A stretch of 64,000 nucleotides of DNA. It comes from Streptomyces fumigatiscleroticus (GTDB taxonomy: Bacteria > Actinomycetota > Actinomycetes > Streptomycetales > Streptomycetaceae). How positions within the stretch are numbered: position 1 is the stretch's first letter; every line of letters begins with the position of its first letter. The position numbers and the translations under genes are program-made. The DNA is taken from contig NZ_BMQF01000009.1 of assembly GCF_014647975.1 (NCBI RefSeq), positions 186,001 to 250,000 of the forward strand. Reading direction: 5' to 3'. The notes beneath the pieces are model-generated. The model saw only the letters and a program-made list of their open reading frames with translations. It was not told the origin of the DNA and did not search any database. This document shows positions 33,852 to 43,075 of this stretch, piece after piece.

Positions 33852-35083
33852 TCGACATGCTGGTCATCGTCGCCCTGGCAGCCCTCGGCGCCCTGCTCGC
33901 CGGGCTGCTCGCCGCCCCCGCCGTCACCCTGCTGCGCCGCCGCTCGGTCGTCCTGTCGATGTTCGCGGTGGCCGCGCTCGCCGTCGTCGCCATGGCGGCG
34001 GGCACGGTAGCGGTGGCACTGGAGATGTTCCTGTCGGGACATGACTTGCGCGTGGTGCTGATCGTGGTCGCCGTGTCGGGCGCGATCTCCCTCGCCGCGG
34101 CGCTGCTGTTCGGGCGCCGGATCGCCGCGGGCAGCCGGGAACTGGCGGCCGCGGCACCTACCGTCGGCAGCGAGGCCGGCTTCGTGGCCCCTGCGGACCC
34201 GCCCACCGCCGAACTCGCCGCGCTCGCCGCCGCCCTGGAGCAGACCGGCGCCCGGCTGACGGCGGCCCAGGCGCGCGAGCGGTCGCTGGACGCATCGCGG
34301 CGCGAGCTGATCGCCTCGATCTCCCACGATCTGCGCACCCCGCTCGCCGGACTGCGCGCGATGGCGGAGGCTCTGGAGGACGGCGTCGCCCCCGACCCGG
34401 GCCGCTACCACGCCCGCATCCGCACCGAGGTGGAGCGGCTCTCCGGCATGGTCGACGACCTCTTCGAGCTCTCCCGCATCCAGGCCGGGTCCCTGGAGCT
34501 GACCCTGACCCGGGTGTCGGTCTACGACCTGGTGGACGACGCCCTCGATACGGCCCGGCCGCTCGCGGACGAGCGGGGGGTGCGCCTGCTGGACGGCGGC
34601 GTCGCGCCCCTCCCGGTCCGGGTCGACGGCCAGAGCATCACGCGGGTTCTCGGCAATCTCCTGGTCAATGCCATCCGGGCGACACCGGCCGACGGAACCG
34701 TCGCGGTGAGCGCGCGCCGCCGGGACGACCAGGTGGTGCTCGCGGTCGAGGACGGCTGCGGCGGCATTCCCGAGCAGGACCTGCCGCGCGTGTTCGACAC
34801 CGGCTGGCGCGGCGGTCCGGCCCGTACGCCGCTGCCCGGGGACACGGCTGCGACGGTCCGTACGGCCACCGTGAGCGCGGCGAACGAGGTCACGGCCCCT
34901 GTGCGCGCCGCCGCGGTACGGCGGTGGCCGGGAGACACCGGCGCGGGTCTCGGGCTCGCGATCGTGCGCGGCATCGTCGAGGCCCATGCCGGACATGCCT
35001 CGGTCCGCAACGCCGGAGCGGGATGCCGCTTCGAGATCGCCCTGCCGGCCGCCGACGCCCGCGGACCGGAACAGGCCGTATGA
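33848..35083 (+). CDS. Sensor histidine kinase (HisKA type)
   Basis: A 411-residue kinase with ATG overlapping the regulator stop. Two N-terminal transmembrane helices (VIVALAALGALLAGLLAAPA; IVVAVSGAISLAAALLF) have almost no extracellular loop, so the signal is likely intramembrane or comes from a partner such as DM13. Phospho-His in ELIASISHDLRTPLAGLRAM; ATPase motifs NLLVNAIRATPA, VEDGCGGIPEQDL and GAGLGLAIVRGIVEAHAG. A 40-residue insertion lies between the last two motifs. Confidence 0.93.
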   Translation: MIDMLVIVALAALGALLAGLLAAPAVTLLRRRSVVLSMFAVAALAVVAMAAGTVAVALEMFLSGHDLRVVLIVVAVSGAISLAAALLFGRRIAAGSRELAAAAPTVGSEAGFVAPADPPTAELAALAAALEQTGARLTAAQARERSLDASRRELIASISHDLRTPLAGLRAMAEALEDGVAPDPGRYHARIRTEVERLSGMVDDLFELSRIQAGSLELTLTRVSVYDLVDDALDTARPLADERGVRLLDGGVAPLPVRVDGQSITRVLGNLLVNAIRATPADGTVAVSARRRDDQVVLAVEDGCGGIPEQDLPRVFDTGWRGGPARTPLPGDTAATVRTATVSAANEVTAPVRAAAVRRWPGDTGAGLGLAIVRGIVEAHAGHASVRNAGAGCRFEIALPAADARGPEQAV

Positions 35084-35291
35084 GGCCGGCTCCCCGGCGT
35101 GCGCTCCGGGGCGCTCGAGGGAGGCCTCGCATCGGTATCGGCGGCAGGCTGGCAGAAGCGGGCTGCCGGGTCACGAAAGTCGGTCGCCGGGTGATCCGGC
35201 CGAGGCGGTGAGGTGGCATTTGCCTTCGGTACAGGTCTTTCGGCCGGGCCGCGGGCTCGGGCTGGCTAGCCTGGCTCGGTGTACTGGCTGT

Positions 35292-35317
35292 CCCGCCCGT
35301 CGTTCACGACGGGCGGG
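35292..35317 (+). promoter_or_regulatory. Perfect hairpin in the leader of the MEDS gene
   Basis: cccgcccgtcg and cgacgggcggg form a perfect 11-bp stem with a ttca loop, ending 18 bp before the start codon and just ahead of the agggaggg ribosome site. The position suits control of translation or the end of an upstream transcript. Confidence 0.5.
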
Positions 35318-35335
35318 AGCAGGGAGGGAAGCAGC

Positions 35336-36220
35336 ATGTCGGTCGCGGTCGACGCCCGCACCATGGCGGTGGAGGAGATGCGTTTGGGCGATCATGCTTT
35401 CGCGCACTATGCCGACGACGACGTCCGCTGGGAGGCGCTGTCGGTCTTCACCCAGCTCGGGCTCAGCGGCGGGGACAAGGTGATCGCTCTGGCGGATCCG
35501 GCCGTCGCGCACGGGGAGGTGCTCGAGCGGCTGTCGGTCTGGTCACCGGCGGCCGCAGACGCCGTGGACCGGGGCCAGCTGGAGATCTCCAGCATGCGTG
35601 CCCTCATCCATCCCCACCGCCGCTTCACGGCCCGGCGCCAGGTCGGCCGTCTGTGGGAGGAGACCGTGCGCGCCCGGCAGGAGGGCTACACCGGACTGCG
35701 CTCGGTCATCGACATGGCCTGGGTCGCCGACCTCGACATGGACGTCGAGGGCGTGATGCACCGCGAGACACACGCGGACGCCCTCTTCGCCGACCGCCGC
35801 TACGCCGAGATCTGCACCTACGACCGCCGCCGCTTCGATCCGGGCGTGCTGGAGGCGATGCGGGTCGGCCACCCGGTGGTGCTGCTGGAACGGCCCGGAG
35901 ACCTGGCGGCCTACCACAGTGTCAACGGCCTGCACCTGATCGGCGACGCCGACGCCGCGACCGCCGCACAGTTCGAGACCGCCGTGCACGACGCGCTGGC
36001 CGACGCAGCCAGGGCCGGCCGCCTGCTGCTGGACCTGACGCGCCTGCGTTTTCTGTCCGCAGGCTGCGCACACACCCTGATCCAGCTCGTCGCGAACGCC
36101 CAGAACGGCGGGCGCGTGGATGTCCACTGCTCGCCCTTCCACGCGGACCTGCTGAAGAGAATGGGCGCACAGGAACTGGCCCGTCTCACCCTCCCCCTGC
36201 CCGGGGGGACCTCCCGGTGA
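35336..36220 (+). CDS. MEDS-domain sensor with STAS-like C-terminus
   Basis: A 294-residue protein; ATG 35336 follows agggaggg. Residues about 15-190 are a MEDS domain (GDHAFAHYADDDVRWEALSV, GLSGGDKVIALAD, RSVIDMAWVADLD, CTYDRRRFDPGVLEAM), as in DcmR-type hydrocarbon/hydride sensors. Residues 200-294 resemble STAS (GRLLLDLTRLRFLSAGCAHT, a late DLLKRMGAQELARL). The stop overlaps the start of an anti-sigma kinase, so the pair forms a partner-switching module typical of Streptomyces. Confidence 0.88.
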   Translation: MSVAVDARTMAVEEMRLGDHAFAHYADDDVRWEALSVFTQLGLSGGDKVIALADPAVAHGEVLERLSVWSPAAADAVDRGQLEISSMRALIHPHRRFTARRQVGRLWEETVRARQEGYTGLRSVIDMAWVADLDMDVEGVMHRETHADALFADRRYAEICTYDRRRFDPGVLEAMRVGHPVVLLERPGDLAAYHSVNGLHLIGDADAATAAQFETAVHDALADAARAGRLLLDLTRLRFLSAGCAHTLIQLVANAQNGGRVDVHCSPFHADLLKRMGAQELARLTLPLPGGTSR

Positions 36221-36642
36221 CCACCACTCCGAAGACCCAGACACCCTCCCGCGAAGACGAGCTGCGGATCCCCTTCACCGCCCCGCTGCTCCCACAGGTG
36301 CGTTTCCAGGTCGGGGAGTGGGCCACCGGCCGGGGCCTGCCCCGCGACCGTGGTGAGGAGTTCGTCCTCGCCGTCAACGAGGTGGCGTCCAACGCCGTCC
36401 AGCACGGCGGAGGCCACGGACTGCTCCAGGTCTACGAGCAGCACGGCGCGCTGCACTGCCAGATCTCCGACGAGGGCCCGGGCTTCGCCCGCGAGGTCGG
36501 CGCCTCCGTCATGTGCGGCCCGGAGACGGCCGAGAGCGGACGGGGCCTGTGGATGGTGCAGCAGCTGACCAGCCATATGAAGATCACTACCGGCACCGCG
36601 GGCACCGTCGTCACCCTTGCTGTCCTGCTCCCCACCGAGTGA
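36217..36642 (+). CDS. Anti-sigma factor-type ATP-binding protein (HATPase_c_2)
   Basis: About 141 residues, GTG start overlapping the MEDS gene stop. It has the RsbW/SpoIIAB-like fold: EEFVLAVNEVASNAVQHGG (N box), ISDEGPGF (G1), ESGRGLWMVQQLTSHMKI (G2). These kinases bind a sigma factor and phosphorylate STAS antagonists. The upstream MEDS-STAS protein is the probable antagonist or sensor. Confidence 0.92.
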   Translation: MTTTPKTQTPSREDELRIPFTAPLLPQVRFQVGEWATGRGLPRDRGEEFVLAVNEVASNAVQHGGGHGLLQVYEQHGALHCQISDEGPGFAREVGASVMCGPETAESGRGLWMVQQLTSHMKITTGTAGTVVTLAVLLPTE

Positions 36643-36819
36643 CCCGGGTGAGTGCGGCAAACGGTGGAGCCGGATCATGTCCAGCACATCCCGATCACGG
36701 ACAGCTGCTCGATCCGCTGCGGAGACAGCGTCGCGGCCCTGCTGCGCTGGCTCCCGATCCAGGCCCCGAGCCGGAGCTCGCCCTCCTCCTGGTCCTCGCC
36801 GACGAGCCGTTCGACGTGT

Positions 36820-37371
36820 TCGGGCCTCGGGCCTCATGACGATGCCCTTGCCGTCGACCTGCGAGACCAGCAGGGTGTCGGCGGTCGCGGGCAGCGGAAT
36901 CCGCTGGCGGTAGAAGGAGTCGATGTCCCGGGCGGCCTCGGTGACGAGGTGTTCGGCCTGGCGTGTGCCCAGCACCTTTCCGCAGCGGCGGTCGATGGCC
37001 GCTCTGGCCCGGTCGTGGGAGCCGCGGACGGCCTCGGTGACGGCGAGCCGGCGCAGGCCGTGGGAGTGCCGCCCGGCGGGCAGGGGCGACTCTGTGTCGG
37101 CGGGGTGCACGCCGGGCAGTCCCTTCTGCCGCCAGGCGCACCGTTCGACGGTGACGGTGCCGGACAGGCAGGCCGGTTCGCGGTGATGGCCCGCCTCCCG
37201 GTAGGGCCGGATCAGCCCTCCGTGCCCGGTCCACGGCACGACCTGCTTGGCTTGCAACGGCCCCGACGCGTCCGCCACCACCTCCACGATGTCGCGGTAC
37301 ACGTCCGGCAGCACCTCCACCGACAGCCCCTCCCGCCTGTGCGTTCGCCACGGCTGCGGGAGCCGCCACAA
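36820..37371 (-). pseudogene. ISKra4-type transposase, 5' part
   Basis: The frame resembles ISKra4-family transposases: VTVERCAWRQKGLPGVHPAD, LPAGRHSHGLRRLAVTEAVR, KVLGTRQAEHLVTEAARDID, SFYRQRIPLPATADTLLVSQ, then VDGKGIVMRPEA, the start of the catalytic core. Similarity ends near residue 185 of what should be a protein of more than 400. I found no matching terminal inverted repeats or target duplication, so this is an immobile relic. Confidence 0.65.
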
Positions 37372-37408
37372 GGACGGCGCCCGCAGCCGGTTGTTCGCCG
37401 GACGAAGG

Positions 37409-38134
37409 TCAGCCGCTGACCGTGATGGTCGAGCTTCCGCTGCTCTGGTAACCCTCGGTGGCCAAGATCATGTAGTACTTGAACTGGCCCAAGTTCATGC
37501 CCGCACGCGCCCAGGCGTCGAAGTGGTTGCCGGTGGTGATGGTGCCGGAGCCGCTGGTCACCTTCGACTGCCGGACGCTCCAGTACTGGTCGAAGGTGCG
37601 GGTGCCCTCGACGGAGGGGGCGTTGTACCGCGTCGTCTTGTAGATGTCGTACGTGCCGCCGTCGCTGTAGACGGTGCCCCGGTACTCGCCGGTGGGCCGG
37701 TAGTTGCCCCAGTTGTCGACGATGTAGTACTCCACCAGCGGGTTCGACGTCCAGCCGTAGAGGGCGCCGTAGCCGTTGCCCGACGGGTTGAAGTAGCCGG
37801 TGTAACGGACCGTCCTGCGCCCGCCGGTGTTCCAGCCCTTGCCGGCGACGAAGTTGCCGCAGTTGGTCCACCGGGTGCTGTAACTGCCGCCGCCGTTGAG
37901 CGTCATGGACACGGAGCCGCCGCCGTCGGTCCAGAACGAGTAGTACATGCCGTCGTAGCCGGTCTGGCTGGTGGTGATGGTGGTGGCGGCATGGGCGGTG
38001 CCGGGCAGCAGCAGTCCGGAGGCGGTGGCGAGCGCGGCGGTGCCGACGCCGCCGAGGAAGCCTCGTCGGCTCAGGCTGCTGAAGGGAGCGGGGTTCTGCT
38101 GGATCTGGTCCTGCTGTGTGCCGTCCTGCTGCAT
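37409..38134 (-). CDS. xlnC: Endo-1,4-beta-xylanase, GH11, Tat-exported (XlnC-like)
   Basis: A 241-residue enzyme. The N-terminus carries a twin-arginine signal (LSRRGFLGGVGTAAL, cleavage near GTAHA), as in XlnC of S. lividans. The mature part is a complete GH11 jelly roll: YYSFWTDGGGSVSMTLNGGG, NFVAGKGWNTGG, nucleophile Glu in NPLVEYYIVDNWG, YRGTVYSDGGTYDIYKTTRY, acid/base Glu in ILATEGYQSSG. No carbohydrate-binding module follows. The start ATG 38134 has ggagg 4 bp upstream; the frame stays open further upstream but without signal-peptide logic. It cleaves xylan outside the cell. Likely xylan-inducible (see the repeat at 38322-38346). Confidence 0.93.
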   Translation of the reverse strand: MQQDGTQQDQIQQNPAPFSSLSRRGFLGGVGTAALATASGLLLPGTAHAATTITTSQTGYDGMYYSFWTDGGGSVSMTLNGGGSYSTRWTNCGNFVAGKGWNTGGRRTVRYTGYFNPSGNGYGALYGWTSNPLVEYYIVDNWGNYRPTGEYRGTVYSDGGTYDIYKTTRYNAPSVEGTRTFDQYWSVRQSKVTSGSGTITTGNHFDAWARAGMNLGQFKYYMILATEGYQSSGSSTITVSG

Positions 38135-38321
38135 GCGTCCTCCCGATGAAGGCTGGTGGGGGTCGGGCTGCTTCTGCTGCCCGCGGCCTTGGATGGAACA
38201 CGGCGGGGGTCGCCCGTCGTTGTGCCGCAACGACCGACCGCCATCCCCGGTCACACGACGCGAGGGGAACGACGGTCTCCTGTCGTTCGGTGGCCACAGT
38301 TTTCGTAGAACGCCATGAGCC

Positions 38322-38346
38322 TGTCAACACTTTCGACAGTCTTTCG
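38322..38346 (-). promoter_or_regulatory. Xylanase promoter region with CGAAAG direct repeats
   Basis: On the minus strand, CGAAAG occurs at 38346-38341 and 38335-38330 (11-bp spacing), immediately before TTGACA (38327-38322). Streptomyces xylanase genes commonly have CGAAAG/GAAAC-type sites upstream. Regulator binding next to the -35 is inferred. Confidence 0.5.
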
Positions 38347-38403
38347 GAAACATTCCCGCAATCAGAAGAGGTCTTGGTGAGTGCGTCTTCGCTGGTCAAG
38401 CTA

Positions 38404-39003
38404 CCTCTCGCATGAACCGTCATGAGGGATGGAATGAGATACGGAAGGAACGTACCGCAAGCATGAGCACGAAGCTCGAAACATTCGAACGGGTGTGGAC
38501 GCGACCGCGGCGGCCCCGTCACCTACGTCGAGGTGCGGTGCCGCGCGCGGACCCACGAATCCGTCAGCAACGCCCTGACCGGCGCCTCGGCTCCCTCGAC
38601 CGCCGGGCGGCGGACCGGGACGAGCGGGCACACCACCCGTCGCCGGCTTCAGCGGATGGCCCGGGACAGTCATCACCCTCGAAGCACAGCTCGCGGAACG
38701 CTTCCCGCATCCGCATCCGCATCCGCATCCGAAGATCGGCGACGGCACCGCCCTCCTGCACTCCCGCACACGCGTGGGCCGGCTCCCCGACATCACCGGC
38801 CGCGCCCCCTTCTCCCTGCCGCAGGTTCGACCTCTTTCACCGCGTCCGGACGGCATCCCACCAGCCTTCGCCGCACCGCCGCCGGTCTCCGCGATGGCCA
38901 CCTCCGATGTCGGCGGCCTCGTCGGTGCCGCCCGTGCCGTGGCCGCTTCCGTGCCGCAACGTGCTCGACATCATCCCCGGCATCGACCAGGCCACCGCAG
39001 TCC
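38404..39003. other. Scrambled remnants, unrecognised
   Basis: Several sensible but short pieces in different frames (GPVTYVEVRCRARTHESVSN; FSGWPGTVITLEAQLAERF; NVLDIIPGIDQATA) show that this is former coding DNA. None identifies a family. A ccgcat hexamer run lies inside. Confidence 0.4.
38705..38728. repeat. Hexanucleotide tract (CCGCAT x4)
   Basis: Four perfect ccgcat units, encoding His-Pro repeats in one frame of a decayed region. Confidence 0.8.
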
Positions 39004-39205
39004 GGGGCGCATCATGGCGGTCTGGGCCGCCATGTGGAGGATGTGCCGCAGGCGGCAGTGGTAGTAGCGCTTGGGCCGGTGGTGGTTGCCGGTCCGGCGG
39101 CCGGAGCCGCGCGACACAGGGGCCAGTCCCGCGTGGGCGGCCAGGCGGCCGGCGTCTGCGTGACCGGAGAGGCCTCCGACGATGGCGAGGACGAGGTCGC
39201 CGCGC
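39004..39205 (-). pseudogene. IS110/IS116-type transposase C-terminal fragment
   Basis: A minus-strand frame reads GDLVLAIVGGLSGHADAGRL, AAHAGLAPVSRGSGRRTG, NHHRPKRYYHCRLRHILHMA, AQTAMMRP. This matches the C-terminal Transposase_20 region of IS110-family transposases (LAAHAGLAPVSRRSG and the following basic stretch). The N-terminal DEDD domain and the end of the protein are missing. Confidence 0.65.
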
Positions 39206-39550
39206 GTCTGCGCACCTGGCAGCTCCCCTGAGGCATGCTCAGGTCGCTACAGGGTGAGCGACCAGGACCCGCGGGTCGGCGTGGTCATGCCGTCCGGGCC
39301 GATGCGGACCCGGACGCCGTACGCGGGTAGCGCCCCCCTCCCGGTTGAGCCGGTGCCGGATCTTCTCAGGACGTCCCACAGGCAGCGGGGCCCGCCATCC
39401 ACACGATCCATGCATCGCCGTGGTGGCTGGTGCGGTGGTGATGCCGGGGAGGAGGAGCTCGAGCATCGACATCACCTCCCAGGGGCCTGGCACGTACGGC
39501 AGCGGATACCGGCTGCTGCTCACCTGCTCACCTGCTCGTCGGCGGAGAGC

Positions 39551-39580
39551 GGGCGAGCCGGGCCTCGGCGCGGCTCGCCC
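39551..39580 (-). terminator. Terminator behind the methyltransferase remnant
   Basis: GGGCGAGCCG and CGGCTCGCCC form a perfect 10-bp stem with a 10-nt loop, ending 7 bp beyond the stop codon of the leftward fragment. Confidence 0.7.
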
Positions 39581-39587
39581 CGCGGGT

Positions 39588-39822
39588 TCAGTAACGGCGG
39601 GCGATCCACGTGGTGCGGGTGGTGGTGCGCACGCTCAGGTCGTCCCGGTCGAGGACGTCCGTGGTGTGGGAGCGCAGCTTGGCCAGGAAGCCGTGGGCGT
39701 AGACGTTCAGGGACGGACCTGCCTGGGTGCGGTCGAGGCGGATGCCGAAGGGGCGCCGCTCCTCGAGGGTGAATCCGGCGTCCCGGAGGTGGTCGGTCCA
39801 TTCGTGGGGCGTCCGTTACGGT
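39588..39822 (-). pseudogene. SAM-dependent methyltransferase C-terminal fragment
   Basis: The frame reads HEWTDHLRDAGFTLEERRPF, GIRLDRTQAGPSLNVYAHGF, LAKLRSHTTDVLDRDDLSV, ending TTWIARRY-stop. This is the typical last third of class I methyltransferases (W-x4-AGF followed by product-binding strands). No SAM-binding loop is left. The native terminator is still present. Confidence 0.6.
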
Positions 39823-39948
39823 CCGATGGCGGTGCTGCCCGCCCGTCCCGGCATTCCGCCGGCTGTGCCGTCGGTTGTGGGGGCCGGCTCGACGCCCACG
39901 GCCGCACCAGCTGTGTGCCCCGTCCCTCCACCGACCCGGGGAGCGCAC

Positions 39949-40575
39949 ATGAAAGCCGCGGTGATCCGGGAGTTGGGAAACCTCGACGGCCTGGAAGTCG
40001 TGGATGTGCCCGTGCCCGTCCCTGCCTCGGGGCAGGTGCGCATCGCCACGGAGGCGATCGGAGCGGCCGGCGTGGGAAGCCGTGATCCGCCGCGGAACGC
40101 TCGCCGCCTACGGCTTCCACAAGGGCCATGTCCTCGGCAGTGAGGTCGCGGGAAGCGCACCATGGTGGGAGAGGGCGTGGATGCCTCGTGGATCGGGCGG
40201 CGCGTGTGGGTGTTCACCGGCCTGTCCGGTGGGTATGCCGAGCAGGCCGTCGCCGCCGTCGAGGACGTCCTTCCGCTGCCGGACGGCCTGACCGGCGCCG
40301 ACCCGGTGACCCTGGGCGGCTCCGCTGGTCGCCCATTGCGCTCTGCACCGGGCCACTTCGCGCCCGGCGAGACGGTGCTCGTGCGTGGCGCGGCGGGCAG
40401 TATCGGGATCACGGCGGTTCAGCTCGTGGTCCGGGGCGGCGCGGGCGAGGTGGCGGTCACCACCTCGTCGGCGGAGCGTGGTGCCCGGCTGCGGGACCTG
40501 GGCGCCACCCATGTCCTCGACCGCTCCGGTGGGGGCAGCCCGGACGCCCACGAGGTGCTGCCGCGGACACCATGA
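39949..40575 (+). pseudogene. Quinone oxidoreductase (zinc-independent MDR) with multiple frameshifts and no C-terminus
   Basis: It begins MKAAVIRELGNLDGLEVVDV, a standard start of NADPH:quinone reductases. It shifts frame near 40070 (VIRRGTLAAYGFHKGHVLG), and again to GVDASWIGRRVWVFTGLSGG, YAEQAVAAVEDVLPLPDGL. Then HFAPGETVLVRGAAGSIGIT gives the NADPH-binding loop and LRDLGATHVLDRSG follows. Another pair of indels lies near 40320-40360. The gene stops after the Rossmann start, so about a third of the protein is lost. Confidence 0.85.
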
Positions 40576-40691
40576 CCGAAGCAGTGGTGGAGACTGGCCG
40601 ACGCCGGACAACTGCGAAGGCTCCGGCGCGCTGTCCTGGTGCGCCGCGTCGCATACGCTGCAGTCATGGGCTGAACCTCACCTTGTGCATG

Positions 40692-40965
40692 GCCGACCGC
40701 AATCGGCTGTGAGCGCTTCCCGTCGAGGGACCGCATCCGAGGACTGGACGAGGCGGTCTGGCCAACGGATCTCGACGTCGAATACCACACCACCCACGGC
40801 CTGGCCGGGGGCTGGGTAGGGCCCCCGGGTCAGAAGCCGGCGTGGTGCGCCGAGTACCACCCCGCCCCCGAAGGCGCCGAGAGCCGCTCCCTGTCCGACG
40901 CCATCATCGCGGGCGACCCCGCGCCGTTCGGCGAGCCCGCCTCCAATGTCCCCGATACCGCGTGA
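40692..40965 (+). pseudogene. Unrecognised C-terminal gene fragment
   Basis: A frame without a start codon reads LDVEYHTTHGLAGGWVGPPG, QKPAWCAEYHPAPEGAESRS, LSDAIIAGDPAPFGEPAS to a TGA. Codon use looks real. No family recognised. Confidence 0.35.
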
Positions 40966-41034
40966 ACCGGACACCGCCGTGGCGGGCACGCTCCCGGAGC
41001 ACCGGGCGACCGGGCGTCCGCCGCCGACGACACC

Positions 41035-41195
41035 AGCGCATCCCGGTCGGTGGTGTCCTGGGCGGGGTCGGTGTTGTCGGCGAGTGTCTGGATGTGGGGG
41101 AGGAGGGCCCGCCAGGCCGGCCATCCCGCGACGTCGGTCACCAAGCCGTTCTCGCACCTGACGCACCTGGGCCACCACGGCCGGGACGTCACTGC
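41035..41195 (-). pseudogene. TPR/NB-ARC-type regulator fragment
   Basis: The minus strand reads WPAWRALLPHIQTLADNTDP preceded by CENGLVTDVAG. The WPAWRxLLPH pattern is typical of the junction before tetratricopeptide repeats in actinobacterial NB-ARC proteins. Only about 50 residues are left. Confidence 0.4.
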
Positions 41196-41527
41196 CGTCG
41201 CCCTCTCCGACGGGCGGTTCGTCACTGCGGGGGAAACCCATCATGTACGGATCCGGGAGCACGACGGCGGGCTCGACCGTGTTGTGCGCGGCGGGGCCCA
41301 CCCGAGCGCTGGCCACCGCACCGGCACCGGACGGCTGTCATGTGTTTCTCGCGAGCGAACTCGGCGGGCTCTCGGCGTGGTGGGTTCCGGCTCGTTGCGT
41401 GCGGGTGCGCGGCAGTGCAGCTGCCCGCTGCGGCGGGGTTCGCTCGCCGGCCGCGTCCGCGCCTCCGCCGCGCTCCGGGTGCCCGAGCCGGGCGGAACCC
41501 GCCGCGGGGATCCGGCCGACTGGCCGT

Positions 41528-42814
41528 CTATTCGGCCTGGTTGACGACGCCCTTGCAGGCCGGAGTGTTGTCGTTGACGCCGGGCTTGGCCGCTGCCTTG
41601 ACGGTGTTGAAGTTGGTTACGTAGGCATCGTGGGCCGTCGAGTCGTCGACCTTCAGCAGTGCTTCGTCGTTCTCCCGCAGAGCCGGACCGCTGTAGTTGT
41701 GGCTGCCCGTCCACAGGACCTTGTTCACCGCGCCGTCGTATTTGCCGTCGATCAGGAGGTACTTGCTGTGCACGATGCGGGCGGCGGTGGCGGGGTTGTC
41801 GTCGTGGTCGTCGTAGTAGCAGACGGGCGAGAACCCCGAGACCGAGTGGAGCGTCTCCCAGGTGCCGGCGGATCCGGAGCTGTCCTTGCTGTCGGTGGAG
41901 GTGTACACGAGCTCCACCGAGCAGCCCGCCTTCTTCAGTTCGACCAGCTTGTCGGCCACGCCCTGCCGGGTGAACTTGAACATGGCGACCCTGACCTTGG
42001 TGTGCTTGGTCGCACCGTCCTGGGTGTAGGTGCAGGTGACGTTGTCGAGGGTGTTCCAGATGGTGTCGGTGGAGTTGCCGGTGCCCGGGTAGTACGGGAA
42101 GAAGTAGGCCTTGTACGGGCTCCAGGCGCTGGAGGTGTAGCGCCAGTTCTCCCAGTCCTTGCCGACGAGGGCGGAGAAGTATCCGCTGTAGGCGTTGTAG
42201 ATGCCGGTGTTGTAGGCGACGACGTAGGCGTCGTTCCAGAATGCGCTGTACGCCGACGGCGACATGTTGGAAGACGTCTGGAGCACGACGTCCGATGCCC
42301 CGTCGACCTGCGAGAACAACCAGAACTTGTTGTGGTTGATGGATGCGCCGAACTCCGGTCGGCCGAGGCAGGACTTGCCTTCCGGACACAGCGTGACGAA
42401 CGATTTCTGTGTGCTGTCGGTTCCGAGAGCGTCGCGCAGTATGCCGTAGCTGGCGTCGCTGGGGCGTGAACTGACGGTGGATTCGTCCAGCACCATCTGT
42501 ACGTCGACACCCCGCTGGCGTGCGTCGGCGAGGGCCTGCGCCACTTCCCGGTCCCACAAGTGGTACAGCGCGACCTTGATCGACGAGCCCTCCGGGGCCG
42601 ATCCCACGTAGGTCAGTATCTTGGTGCGGATGGTGTTCTGCTCCGCGGCCGTACCGAGCGGGTTGTTGAAGAGGGGGCCGGACTGCTCGACGCCCAACGG
42701 TGTCACGCCGGCCTCGGCGCCCGCGGCCGTCGTCGGTGACAGCCCGACCGTCAGCAGCGACACCGCCGCAGCGACCGCTCCGGCCGCGGTCTTCCCGCGT
42801 GCACCAGGGCGCAT
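41528..42814 (-). CDS. Secreted phospholipase D-like protein
   Basis: A 428-residue protein with a Sec signal peptide (MRPGARGKTAAGAVAAAVSL, cleavage near TTAAGA). Two PLD half-sites: the first is INHNKFWLFSQVDG (H-x-K present, but Ser at the usual Asp position), the second VHSKYLLIDG (complete HxKx4D), with GSHNYSGPAL after it. Four cysteines may form disulfides. It resembles secreted PLD-family hydrolases of Streptomyces that attack phosphodiesters; phospholipid or nucleic acid substrates are both possible. It is divergent from the RHS gene. Confidence 0.88.
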   Translation of the reverse strand: MRPGARGKTAAGAVAAAVSLLTVGLSPTTAAGAEAGVTPLGVEQSGPLFNNPLGTAAEQNTIRTKILTYVGSAPEGSSIKVALYHLWDREVAQALADARQRGVDVQMVLDESTVSSRPSDASYGILRDALGTDSTQKSFVTLCPEGKSCLGRPEFGASINHNKFWLFSQVDGASDVVLQTSSNMSPSAYSAFWNDAYVVAYNTGIYNAYSGYFSALVGKDWENWRYTSSAWSPYKAYFFPYYPGTGNSTDTIWNTLDNVTCTYTQDGATKHTKVRVAMFKFTRQGVADKLVELKKAGCSVELVYTSTDSKDSSGSAGTWETLHSVSGFSPVCYYDDHDDNPATAARIVHSKYLLIDGKYDGAVNKVLWTGSHNYSGPALRENDEALLKVDDSTAHDAYVTNFNTVKAAAKPGVNDNTPACKGVVNQAE

Positions 42815-43075
42815 GGGTTCCCCTCCCGTGTGGTGAGCACGCTGTCCTCTTCCTGTGGGACGGCTGTGCGATTGGGGGGATCATGACAGACGTTGCAGCT
42901 GTGCACCAGCCTCAACCGGAACCGCGTAAGTCACATCTGTGCTGCATCATTTGACCTCGACCGGCCCGCGTCCGTCTGTGTAGCGTCGTGGGCCGGTGTG
43001 CCGAGTCCATGACATCTCCCGGTGAACAGTGGATGTGTCCCGCACACCCAGAAGCTGACATGTGGGGGAAGTCTC

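Noticed and set aside
42951..42986. Possible promoter ttgacc / tagcgt before the RHS gene
   Set aside because: The boxes are 24 bp apart, too far for a standard promoter.
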